This document shows positions 45,522 through 53,335 of a stretch of DNA of 64,000 bases, one piece after another (positions within the stretch are counted from its first letter, which is position 1; the number at the start of each line of letters is the position of its first letter). The DNA is taken from the NCBI GenBank assembly GCA_014382015.1, contig JACNKN010000066.1, positions 62,001 to 126,000 of the forward strand. The letters run 5' to 3'. The position numbers and the translations under genes are program-made. Source of the stretch: Fidelibacterota bacterium (GTDB taxonomy: Bacteria > Fidelibacterota > Marinisomatia > Marinisomatales > TCS55). The notes beneath the pieces are model-generated. The model had not been told where the DNA came from. It made no database searches and saw only the letters and a program-made list of their open reading frames with translations.

Positions 45522-47339
45522 CTATTTCAACAACACCATTTTCCGATTTTCTGTGAAGACTTGGCCACTTTCATGGGATTTGGCTGTCAATTTATAAATG
45601 TAAATCCCAGCCGGTACGGAATTCCCCTTTTGGTCTTTTCCATTCCAGGTAATCCGTTTGTAGCCCGCATCTTCTCTATTATTAGACCAGCCAAAGATTT
45701 CACTCCCCAGTAGGTCATAAATATCCAATGATACCGAACTGGCCTCCGGCAGACTGTACTTGATCATTGTTAAAGGGTTAAACGGGTTTGGATAATTAGG
45801 CTCCAAAGCAAAAGCTTCGGGAATCGGATTACCGACATCCGCAATCTCATCCCGCCTCTTTATAAATGATTCACCCCAAGTAAATGCGGGCGATGATTTG
45901 GCAGACTCACCCACGCTGTTAACACCTGATACATAATAGGTAAACAAGTCTGTCGCGCCATCGTTAAAAGCAATCTCAACTTCTGGGTCAGTGAATAATG
46001 GAGAAGTTGTTGAACCAATTACCTGCAAAGAGCAATCAATATTGTACATGCCATATTTACATTTACGCCAAATCTTATAAGAAACCGCTCTTGAACTAGC
46101 AGTCCAACTTATACTAACAGGGTCTCCAATATTATAGGGATTTACAATATATAGTCCGGTCGGTGCTGACGGAATTAATGATAATATTGCCTCCTTTGCG
46201 TTGATACGACCAGAACCATATTCATAATTTCCAACCATCCATGAAAAAGTATCAGCAGTATGCTTTATAAAATAGATTATATCTGCACTTGATAGAGTCG
46301 GAACTGCAGAAAGCATCAAGGCCGCCAGTGCTGATACATGTGGTGCAGCGGCAGAAGTGCCATTGAAATTTAAATTATAACTGGTTGAAGTATTTCCTGC
46401 AGAACCAACGATATCTGTCGTGGGTATATGAATTCCCGGTGCAACTACATCCAGTTCAAACCCATATTTACTTCCCCAGCCTTCACCGGTAGCATCATTA
46501 AATGTTTTTCGATAATCACTTTCAATAGTGGCCCCCACTGTGAAAACATTTGACTTGTTTGCAGGCCAATGGATAGAAGTAGGAAAAGAAAGGCTGGTTC
46601 TATTACCTGAAGAAAAAACTACCAACACAGTATCGGTATTGACAGCATTATTAATAGCATTATCTAGAGAAACAACAATTGGACCATCCTTTTCTTTCCC
46701 AAAACTACAATTGATAATTCTGGCACCATTTAAAACCGCATAATCAATCGCTGCTGCCGCCGCCGCATCATCAATATCGCCATTAATATCTACCTTTAAT
46801 GACATCAATTTAACTCCCGGAATGTCCCAACCACCCGCCATTCCAGAAACTCCTATTCCATTATTCAAATTAGCAGCAATTATCCCTGCAACTGCCGTAC
46901 CATGATAATAATTTCCTGGGTTAGAATCACAATCATCAGTAAAACAATACCCTGTATTGGTCCATATATTATTATCTAAATCGGGATGATTAATCTCAAT
47001 CCCCTGATCAATAACTGCAACGATTACATTGCTCGAACCCGTAGTAATATCCCAGGCCTCTGCCATTTTTATCTTATCCAAGTTCCAGTGTTCTCCTAGT
47101 AAGTATAACGAATCATCGGGGATCACAGTGGATATTTTAGAATATGTATTCATATAAACGTGATCGAATTCTCCAGAATTTAATAACTTTTTACCTACCT
47201 CAAATGGATTTAATTCATCAGGTATTTCTAATTCATAGAATCCGCCTGCAAATCGTCCCCTAACATCTCGCATCTTTCCAAGACCTTTACCGGGAAAATT
47301 AAACTCCTTTATATCTCTCCCCCTATTCAAGGTACACAA
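45522..47339 (-). CDS. Secreted subtilisin-like protease (S8) with T9SS domain, 5' end frameshifted
   Basis: The frame gives 605 residues beginning within a propeptide (GRFAGGFYELEIPDELNPFEVGKKLL) without a signal. Catalytic triad: Asp in VIVAVIDQGIEINHPDL, His in YYHGTAVAGIIAA and Ser in NFNGTSAAAPHVSALAAL. An FN3-like domain (PTGLYIVNPY ... SYKIWRK) and a T9SS domain (YPNPFNPLTMIKYSLPE, AGIYIYKLTAKS) follow. The signal peptide and start of the propeptide are encoded in another frame at 47323-47517, and joining VVYL to NRGRDIKEF by skipping one base restores a full protein of about 664 residues. So the gene is broken, miscalled from a sequence error, or recoded. The ATG-like start at 47339 is not a true start. 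Confidence 0.9.
   Translation of the reverse strand: MCTLNRGRDIKEFNFPGKGLGKMRDVRGRFAGGFYELEIPDELNPFEVGKKLLNSGEFDHVYMNTYSKISTVIPDDSLYLLGEHWNLDKIKMAEAWDITTGSSNVIVAVIDQGIEINHPDLDNNIWTNTGYCFTDDCDSNPGNYYHGTAVAGIIAANLNNGIGVSGMAGGWDIPGVKLMSLKVDINGDIDDAAAAAAIDYAVLNGARIINCSFGKEKDGPIVVSLDNAINNAVNTDTVLVVFSSGNRTSLSFPTSIHWPANKSNVFTVGATIESDYRKTFNDATGEGWGSKYGFELDVVAPGIHIPTTDIVGSAGNTSTSYNLNFNGTSAAAPHVSALAALMLSAVPTLSSADIIYFIKHTADTFSWMVGNYEYGSGRINAKEAILSLIPSAPTGLYIVNPYNIGDPVSISWTASSRAVSYKIWRKCKYGMYNIDCSLQVIGSTTSPLFTDPEVEIAFNDGATDLFTYYVSGVNSVGESAKSSPAFTWGESFIKRRDEIADVGNPIPEAFALEPNYPNPFNPLTMIKYSLPEASSVSLDIYDLLGSEIFGWSNNREDAGYKRITWNGKDQKGNSVPAGIYIYKLTAKSHESGQVFTENRKMVLLK
45527..45790 (-). repeat. T9SS sorting-domain DNA, copy 2 (pair with 42878-43140)
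   Basis: Near-identical DNA to the sorting domain at 42878-43140. Differences are mostly single substitutions, while the 5' parts of the two protease genes are unrelated. Clean boundaries at the PNPFNP motif suggest domain-level conversion. Confidence 0.8.
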
Positions 47340-47517
47340 CCAAATGTTTTATATCCACCTTACTGCCTTTTTCTCCATTAATACTTACATACCATTCATC
47401 TCCCCATTTTGCATATTTGTATTCACCGATAGATTTAATATCAGCCTGAGCATCGAGAATAATTGAAAAAGTTAAGGTTATAGCAAGCACTATTAGTTTT
47501 GGAAATTCCTTCATCAT
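47323..47517 (-). CDS. 5' fragment of the S8 protease gene (signal peptide and propeptide start)
   Basis: Starting at ATG 47517 (GAGG four bases upstream) this frame encodes MMKEFPKLIVLAITLTF, a signal peptide ending near DAQA, then KYAKWGDEWYVSINGEKG and KHLVVYLE before a TAG. The last part overlaps the start of the protease frame, and the sense continues there in +1 shift. It is read as the true 5' end of that gene rather than a separate small gene. An ORF from 47598 would extend into the next gene and is rejected. Confidence 0.75.
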   Translation of the reverse strand: MMKEFPKLIVLAITLTFSIILDAQADIKSIGEYKYAKWGDEWYVSINGEKGSKVDIKHLVVYLE

Positions 47518-47548
47518 TTTACCTCTGTGATTTAAGCATAAACAAGTT

Positions 47549-48592
47549 TTAACGGATGCCCTCAATTGGAAATGTATAAATCCCCTCGTTTGCTCCAATA
47601 ATTAAAAACTCGTCATTAATATCGAGATATACGCTGAAATTTTCATCCCCGTCCTCTCTGAATTTGCCAACAAATTGTATTGTCTCTAATCCATCATTGG
47701 AAAAAAATATGCTGTCATGTTTTGACAGAAAAAGACTGTTTGCGTATCGAGGATCAGCAATAAAATTGTAAAATAGAGTAGACTCTATATTATTACCGAT
47801 CGAGAGCCAAGTAAAACCACCATCCGAAGATTTAAAGAATCCTTTTGTTGTATAAATATAGATGATTTCACCATTATTTGAATCAAAAGTCATATTAAAA
47901 ACCCAATCCCCAGAAGAATCACCTAAAAGTTTACCCAAATCCACATTCACTTGTACTTGTGAACCATAATTCGATAAGCCTATTAACTTTGACGGCCATT
48001 CAGGGCCTCCTCCCGAACCAAAGGTCCAGACCTCGCTCGGTTTATGTGGATTCAACCTGATGTCCGACATATCGATTTGGCCAAAATCTTCATAGGCCAG
48101 TTTCCAGGTATAGCCAGTGTCTAATGAGGAAAACAATTTTCTATAAAAATCCACTGCATAAATAACATCCGGGGTTTTTGGTGATCGTTCGACAGTCAAG
48201 ATGTATAAGTCTTCATCCTTTCTATATATGAAACCTGGTTCCGGCTTGAACCAGGTCTCACCATTATCCTGACTACACCATATTCGCTCTAAAGAGCGCG
48301 CCACCAGAACATCTCCCTTATTTGCTTCTACATCCCAAGCTCCATTACGTCCATCACTAATTGTTGTATCTAAAAAACCCAGGTATTCCCAATGACCATT
48401 ATCCATTTTGAAGTTTTTTCTCCAAAGACCCTGATCAACAAGAGCAGCATAGATATAGGGATCATCTATGTCCATAGTATAGGGAAATTTCCATTCTGGT
48501 TCCTTATTAATGTGATCATCCTCCGATGGCTGATCACATCCACCAAAGTAAACAATCGCAATACAGATCATGAATATTTGTGGTATTTTCAT
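47549..48592 (-). CDS. Beta-propeller lipoprotein with BNR/Asp-box repeats
   Basis: About 347 residues. Lipobox VYFGGC. Asp-box blades recur: SQDNGETWF, SSLDTGYTWKL, SSDGGFTWLS and FFSNDGLETI, each preceded by a strand with IYA or VYT-type residues, as in sortilin/sialidase-type beta propellers and photosystem assembly-like proteins. No sialidase catalytic set (RIP motif, Glu/Tyr pair) is seen, so binding rather than hydrolysis is more likely. ATG 48592 gives a clean lipoprotein signal. An ATG at 48631 would add a 13-residue prefix. It is upstream of the S8 gene on the same strand. Confidence 0.82.
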   Translation of the reverse strand: MKIPQIFMICIAIVYFGGCDQPSEDDHINKEPEWKFPYTMDIDDPYIYAALVDQGLWRKNFKMDNGHWEYLGFLDTTISDGRNGAWDVEANKGDVLVARSLERIWCSQDNGETWFKPEPGFIYRKDEDLYILTVERSPKTPDVIYAVDFYRKLFSSLDTGYTWKLAYEDFGQIDMSDIRLNPHKPSEVWTFGSGGGPEWPSKLIGLSNYGSQVQVNVDLGKLLGDSSGDWVFNMTFDSNNGEIIYIYTTKGFFKSSDGGFTWLSIGNNIESTLFYNFIADPRYANSLFLSKHDSIFFSNDGLETIQFVGKFREDGDENFSVYLDINDEFLIIGANEGIYTFPIEGIR

Positions 48593-48707
48593 AGCTTCAA
48601 CGAAGCTACACTGCTTCTTCCTATTAAACAATAGGGTGAAGTACTCATTTTCTTCACAAATAAATTCATATTATTTAATTCAATTCTGTTGAACTAAATA
48701 ATTGTCT

Positions 48708-48736
48708 TTGACTAGTAATTCTTATCAGGATATATT
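48708..48736 (+). promoter_or_regulatory. Sigma70-like promoter of ampG
   Basis: TTGACT at 48708-48713 and TATATT at 48731-48736 are separated by exactly 17 bp. The start codon of ampG lies 47 bp after the -10 box, leaving a leader of about 40 nt. There is no clear ribosome site in that leader. Confidence 0.6.
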
Positions 48737-48782
48737 GAGGATCAAAGATTTCTATATTAATCTCAAAAAAATTTAACTAATA

Positions 48783-50054
48783 ATGAATACATCTCAAAAG
48801 CACCCATGGTCCTGGGTGCCATCCCTTTATTTTGCAGAGGGGCTCCCCTATGCTTTTGTCATGCTGGTATCGGTTATCATGTACAAAAAACTGGGTTTGA
48901 CCAATACCGAAATTGCACTTTACACCAGTTGGCTATATTTGCCATGGGTGATTAAACCACTCTGGAGCCCTATTGTAGATATTCTCCGTACCAAACGATT
49001 TTGGATTGTGACCATGCAGATATTGATCGGTGCGGGATTGGCTGGTGTTGCTTTCACCATTCCATCTTCCGATCCATTAAAATATACCATGGCATTTTTC
49101 TGGTTATTGGCTTTCAGTTCTGCCACTCATGATATTGCCGCCGATGGGTTTTATATGCATGCACTTTCGACTCATGATCAATCCTGGATGATCGGCATTC
49201 GAAATACATTTTACCGATTTGCCATTTTATTCGGGCAGGGTCTCTTGGTCATGTTTGCGGGAAAATTAGAAATATGGACAGGAAGTGTAACTACCGCATG
49301 GTCTGTCACTTTTGGCATTTTGGCTGGATTGTTTATCATCTTCTCCATTTACCATCGATGGATGCTCCCTCATCCTCCATCAGATCAAACACATCCAGAT
49401 CCAATCTTGTCAGAGGCCGTTCAAAATTTTATCAATGTTTTTATATCTTTTTTCAAAAAACCTAAAATAGGTTTCATCATTATTTTTATTCTATTATACA
49501 GGTTTGGAGAAGCGCAACTGGTGAAAATTGCCCCTCTATTCATGTTGGATTCATTTGAAGCCGGTGGACTCGGCCTGACCACCACCGAATATGGATTTGC
49601 CTATGGCACATTAGGAATGATTATGCTCACGCTTGGTGGAATTGCAGGCGGTTTTGTTGTTGCCAAACATGGTTTAAAAACCTGGATAGTATGGATGGCG
49701 CTGGCTATGAAACTTCCGGATCTTATTTACGTATTTATGGCGGGAACCCAACCGGAAAGCTATCTCCTTATCAACATTTTTATTGCCATCGAGCAGTTTG
49801 GGTATGGGTTTGGATTTACGGCCTATCTACTTTATATGATGATGGTATCTGATGGGGAACATAAAACGGCCCACTATGCTATTTGCACTGGGTTTATGGC
49901 ATTGGGAATGATGATCCCCGGTATGTTTAGCGGCGCGCTTCAGGAATCTATGGGATATTACCCTTTCTTTATTTGGGTAATGGTTGCTACAATTCCGGGG
50001 CTTATACTGATTAAATTTCTCCCTATTGATTCCAATTTTGGGAAAAAGCGATAA
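48783..50054 (+). CDS. ampG: AmpG-family muropeptide/sugar MFS transporter
   Basis: A 423-residue 12-TM major facilitator. The N-terminal PSLYFAEGLPYAFVMLVSVIMYKKLGLTN and LPWVIKPLWSP are AmpG-like, SSATHDIAADGFYM corresponds to the AmpG TQDI-x-D-A signature, and YRFGEAQLVKIAPLF starts the second half. AmpG imports GlcNAc-anhydroMurNAc peptides across the inner membrane. The neighbouring NagZ, NamZ, DacB, NagB and kinase genes support that function here. Six base pairs separate it from nagX. Confidence 0.9.
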   Translation: MNTSQKHPWSWVPSLYFAEGLPYAFVMLVSVIMYKKLGLTNTEIALYTSWLYLPWVIKPLWSPIVDILRTKRFWIVTMQILIGAGLAGVAFTIPSSDPLKYTMAFFWLLAFSSATHDIAADGFYMHALSTHDQSWMIGIRNTFYRFAILFGQGLLVMFAGKLEIWTGSVTTAWSVTFGILAGLFIIFSIYHRWMLPHPPSDQTHPDPILSEAVQNFINVFISFFKKPKIGFIIIFILLYRFGEAQLVKIAPLFMLDSFEAGGLGLTTTEYGFAYGTLGMIMLTLGGIAGGFVVAKHGLKTWIVWMALAMKLPDLIYVFMAGTQPESYLLINIFIAIEQFGYGFGFTAYLLYMMMVSDGEHKTAHYAICTGFMALGMMIPGMFSGALQESMGYYPFFIWVMVATIPGLILIKFLPIDSNFGKKR

Positions 50055-50060
50055 TATATT

Positions 50061-51185
50061 ATGATAGAAAAACAAGATAGACTTATTTCCCTCGATGCAT
50101 TCCGCGGTGCCACCATCGCTTTAATGATCCTGGTGAACAACCCTGGAACCTGGGCTCATGTATATGCACCACTCCGTCATGCTAATTGGCATGGATGTAC
50201 ACTTACGGATTTGGTATTCCCATTTTTCCTATTTATCGTCGGTGTCTCCATGCGATTCTCATTTGAAAAGTATGAATTTTGTAAATGGGGACCTTTATTC
50301 AAAAAAGTTTTAGGACGATCCATCACCATATTTGCCATTGGATTATTACTCAATGCCTTTCCTTTTGTGCGACAGGATTGGGATTGGTCTCACTTCAGGT
50401 ATTTGGGCGTCCTACAGCGGATCGCATTAGCATATTTAGGCGCTTCGTTTATTGTGGTTCGTGCAGATATTTCTGGTTTAGTCAAAATTTCCTTGGGATT
50501 ATTAGTTGGATACTGGCTCCTCCTTATGGGATACGGTTGGTACTCCGGTCTTGATCCCTACGCCCTTAAAACGAACCTGGCCCTCATTGTTGATTCATAC
50601 ATCCTGGGTGACAATCATCTATATGGTGGCACGGGCATTCCATTTGACCCGGAAGGGTTGCTCAGTACGATCCCCTCTATAGTGACTATCATCATTGGCT
50701 TCCTGGTGGGTACCATGATTAAGACAACAAAAAATCATGAAGACAACGCCCAGCGGATGGCTGTGTTGGGTGCATTACTGATTATTTTGGGATGGATTTG
50801 GGGTTTTGTATTCCCTATCAATAAACAGTTATGGACCAGTTCTTATGTTCTCTTCACCGGCGGGATTGCCACCATCGTTTTAGCCGCCATGATTTGGATT
50901 GTTGATGTGAAGGGTATAAAAACATGGACAAAGCCATTTGTCATATTTGGCGCGAATGCCATTTTTCTCTATGCAGCATCCAGCATCTGGGCAAAGATAT
51001 TGTTAAAGATCAGGTTTGATCTCAACTGCCAAATGATATCCGGGTATGGATATTTGTATAAAACTGTTTTCCAGCCCTTCGCCGGGGATTTGAATGGCTC
51101 CTTTTTATTCGCCCTGTTTCATGTCTCCATGTTCTGGCTTATCCTGGCCTGGATGTACCGCAAAAAAATATTTATAAAAATCTAA
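50061..51185 (+). CDS. nagX: NagX-type transmembrane acyltransferase (heparan-alpha-glucosaminide N-acetyltransferase family)
   Basis: A 374-residue protein with about 10 membrane segments. RLISLDAFRGATIALMILVNNPG at the N terminus, WHGCTLTDLVFPFFLFIVG, and RSITIFAIGLLLNAFP are typical of the HGSNAT/NagX/DUF5009 group. The His in ANWHGCTLTDLVFP corresponds to the conserved transacetylation histidine of human HGSNAT. Members occur in bacterial chitin and GlcNAc gene sets, and acetyl transfer to glucosamine sugars at the membrane is the likely role. Co-transcribed with ampG. Confidence 0.88.
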   Translation: MIEKQDRLISLDAFRGATIALMILVNNPGTWAHVYAPLRHANWHGCTLTDLVFPFFLFIVGVSMRFSFEKYEFCKWGPLFKKVLGRSITIFAIGLLLNAFPFVRQDWDWSHFRYLGVLQRIALAYLGASFIVVRADISGLVKISLGLLVGYWLLLMGYGWYSGLDPYALKTNLALIVDSYILGDNHLYGGTGIPFDPEGLLSTIPSIVTIIIGFLVGTMIKTTKNHEDNAQRMAVLGALLIILGWIWGFVFPINKQLWTSSYVLFTGGIATIVLAAMIWIVDVKGIKTWTKPFVIFGANAIFLYAASSIWAKILLKIRFDLNCQMISGYGYLYKTVFQPFAGDLNGSFLFALFHVSMFWLILAWMYRKKIFIKI

Positions 51186-51253
51186 CATAGAGGCCTATCA
51201 TGTTTATCCGCAGGTAGGCGTGGCTACGTCTCTAAACAATATAATTAATTTCT

Positions 51254-51306
51254 GATTCGTTCGTATTTCGAATCGACTGTATAGATACGGCATACCGTGT
51301 CTATAC
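51254..51306. other. Two hairpins after nagX (possible terminator/operator)
   Basis: GATTCG/CGAATC at 51254-51274 is followed by a longer hairpin at 51279-51306: GTATAGATACGG/CCGTGTCTATAC with one T-G mismatch and a CATA loop. The following CCCGTTTTATTT is T-rich, so the second may end the ampG-nagX transcript. Its near-perfect symmetry would also suit an operator for the ALDH gene. Confidence 0.4.
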
Positions 51307-51343
51307 CCGTTTTATTTAATTCTAATTTTATCTCCATAGCAAA

Positions 51344-51376
51344 TTTGGTCTTTATCTATTTTCTTTTGTACCTTTG
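51344..51376 (+). promoter_or_regulatory. Bacteroidetes-type promoter candidate for the ALDH gene
   Basis: TTTG at 51344-51347 and TACCTTTG at 51369-51376 match the -33 (TTTG) and -7 (TAnnTTTG) elements of Bacteroidetes housekeeping promoters with a 21 bp spacer, about two longer than usual. The ALDH ATG lies 35 bp downstream with AAAGGAG before it. Confidence 0.4.
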
Positions 51377-51410
51377 GTGCTAGTGATAAAAAAAACAAAG
51401 GAGATTACAT

Positions 51411-52904
51411 ATGTCTAATAGACCCGATTTTAAATCCCAATATGAAAACTTTATTGGTGGAGAGTGGGTAGCACCTGTGGATGGTGAATATTTCGAAAAC
51501 ACATCGCCCGTTGACGGAAGCCTCATTGCCAATGTACCAAAATCAAATAAAAACGATATTGATTTAGCGGTGAAAGCGGCGTGGAAAGCGGCGGCAACAT
51601 GGAATAAATCTTCTGCAACAGAACGGAGTACATTACTTCTCAAAATTGCAGATCGGATTGAAGAAAATTTAGAACAGCTCGCATTAGTCGAAACCTGGGA
51701 TAATGGCAAAGCAATCCGTGAAACAAATGCAGCAGATATTCCATTAACCATTGATCATTTCCGATATTTTGCCGGCGTTATCCGCGCTGAATCAGGCGAA
51801 GTTTCTGATCTGGATGGCAATACGGTATCCATGGAAATTCATGAGCCGCTCGGCGTGGTGGGACAAATTATTCCCTGGAATTTTCCCATATTGATGGCCG
51901 CATGGAAACTGGCACCTGCATTGGCTGCGGGAAACTGCGTTGTCTTAAAACCAGCCGAACAAACACCTGTTTCAATATTGTTTGTTATGGAAGCAATTGC
52001 TGACATTGTACCTCCCGGCGTTGTAAACATTGTAAATGGATTTGGACCGGAAGCGGGCAAACCATTGGCAACCCATCCTGATGTGAAGAAAATTGCCTTC
52101 ACAGGTGAAACAACTACAGGTCGACTCATCATGCAATACGCATCAGAAAATATTATTCCATTCACATTGGAATTGGGTGGTAAATCTCCAAATGTTTTCT
52201 TTGACAGCGTTATGGCAGAAGATGACAATTTCCTCGATAAAGCGATTGAAGGGCTGGTCTTATTTGCTTTTAACCAAGGTGAAGTGTGCACATGTCCGTC
52301 CAGAGCATTGATTCAAGAAAACATCTATGATGCATTCATGGAACGATGCTTAAAACGGATTGAAGCCATTACCATGGGCGATACCCTTGACGGTGGAACT
52401 ATGATGGGCGCCCAAGCATCTAATGATCAATATCAGAAGATTCTGAATTACCTGGATATTGGAAAGCAAGAAGGTGCAGAAGTGCTCATTGGTGGTGAAG
52501 CATATAAAAATGAAACCTACCCCGATGGATACTATATTCAACCCACCGTATTTAAAGGTAATAATAAAATGCGCATTTTCCAGGAAGAAATTTTTGGACC
52601 TGTATTAAGTGTAACGACCTTTAAAGATGAAGCAGAAGCATTGGAAATTGCTAATGATACGCTTTATGGACTGGGTGCCGGCGTATGGACGCGAGATATT
52701 CATCAAATGCAATTTATGTCTCGCGGTATAGAAGCGGGTCGTATTTGGTGTAACTGCTATCACGCCTATCCTGCCCATGCTTCATTCGGCGGATATAAAA
52801 AATCCGGAATTGGTAGAGAGACACATAAAATGATGCTCGATCATTATCGTCATACAAAGAACGTATTGACATCATATGACAAAAATCCATTAGGATTCTT
52901 TTAA
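51411..52904 (+). CDS. NAD+-dependent aldehyde dehydrogenase (acetaldehyde type, AldB/ExaC-like)
   Basis: A 497-residue ALDH-superfamily enzyme. [22 protein letters not shown] is the coenzyme region, [10 protein letters not shown] the NAD loop, Glu254 in [11 protein letters not shown] the general base and Cys293 in [11 protein letters not shown] the nucleophile. The C terminus [18 protein letters not shown] is typical of the AcoD/ExaC group that oxidises acetaldehyde and other short aldehydes. The DUF779 gene next to it is the usual companion of this ALDH type. Ribosome site AAAGGAG six bases before ATG. A hairpin terminator lies between the two genes. Confidence 0.94.
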   Translation: MSNRPDFKSQYENFIGGEWVAPVDGEYFENTSPVDGSLIANVPKSNKNDIDLAVKAAWKAAATWNKSSATERSTLLLKIADRIEENLEQLALVETWDNGKAIRETNAADIPLTIDHFRYFAGVIRAESGEVSDLDGNTVSMEIHEPLGVVGQIIPWNFPILMAAWKLAPALAAGNCVVLKPAEQTPVSILFVMEAIADIVPPGVVNIVNGFGPEAGKPLATHPDVKKIAFTGETTTGRLIMQYASENIIPFTLELGGKSPNVFFDSVMAEDDNFLDKAIEGLVLFAFNQGEVCTCPSRALIQENIYDAFMERCLKRIEAITMGDTLDGGTMMGAQASNDQYQKILNYLDIGKQEGAEVLIGGEAYKNETYPDGYYIQPTVFKGNNKMRIFQEEIFGPVLSVTTFKDEAEALEIANDTLYGLGAGVWTRDIHQMQFMSRGIEAGRIWCNCYHAYPAHASFGGYKKSGIGRETHKMMLDHYRHTKNVLTSYDKNPLGFF

Positions 52905-52917
52905 ACCAAGCAACCAT

Positions 52918-52950
52918 AAACGGGCAGTTTATAACTGCCCGTTTATTTTT
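52918..52950 (+). terminator. Intrinsic terminator between ALDH and DUF779
   Basis: A 12 bp stem AAACGGGCAGTT/AACTGCCCGTTT with a TAT loop and ATTTTTAAT following. It starts 14 bp after the ALDH stop. The DUF779 gene begins 9 bp later, so expression of that gene needs read-through or a promoter within the ALDH gene. Confidence 0.8.
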
Positions 52951-52958
52951 AATCAATA

Positions 52959-53327
52959 ATGACTGAACGAATAAGCGTAACAGATAAAGCCAAAGAAGTA
53001 ATTGATCAGTTGCGGGAGAAACATGGTGACCTCATGTTTCATCAAAGTGGTGGTTGCTGTGATGGATCCACGCCCATGTGTTTTGAGAAAGGTGAATTTT
53101 TGATTGGTTCCAGAGACTTATGCCTCGGCACGATTCATGGATGTGAATTTTATATGGCCGAAGATCAATTTGAATATTATAAAAATTCACATATTACCGT
53201 CGATGTTTCTGAAGGACGGGGATCAAGTTTCTCCTTAGAAATCCCCCTTGGACTCAGGTTTATGGCCGTGTCCCGAATCTTAACGGATCAAGAATGTGAA
53301 TCCTTGAGACCGCCGGAATACCCATAA
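52959..53327 (+). CDS. DUF779 protein
   Basis: A 122-residue cytoplasmic protein. ISVTDKAKEVIDQLREKHGDLMFHQSGGCC, DGSTPMCFEKGEFLIG, DLCLGTIHGCEFYM and GRGSSFSLEIPLGLRFM are the DUF779 signatures, with several conserved Cys (GGCCDGS, PMC, GC). The family sits next to ExaC-type aldehyde dehydrogenases in many bacteria but has no established activity. The invariant Cys cluster suggests metal or thiol chemistry linked to the dehydrogenase. It converges on the acyl-CoA synthetase gene with 8 bp between stops. Confidence 0.93.
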   Translation: MTERISVTDKAKEVIDQLREKHGDLMFHQSGGCCDGSTPMCFEKGEFLIGSRDLCLGTIHGCEFYMAEDQFEYYKNSHITVDVSEGRGSSFSLEIPLGLRFMAVSRILTDQECESLRPPEYP

Positions 53328-53335
53328 CTCATTTT

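Noticed and set aside
47549-48592. Sialidase from the Asp-box repeats
   Set aside because: Asp boxes are present, but the RIP motif and catalytic Glu/Tyr pair of sialidases are not visible.
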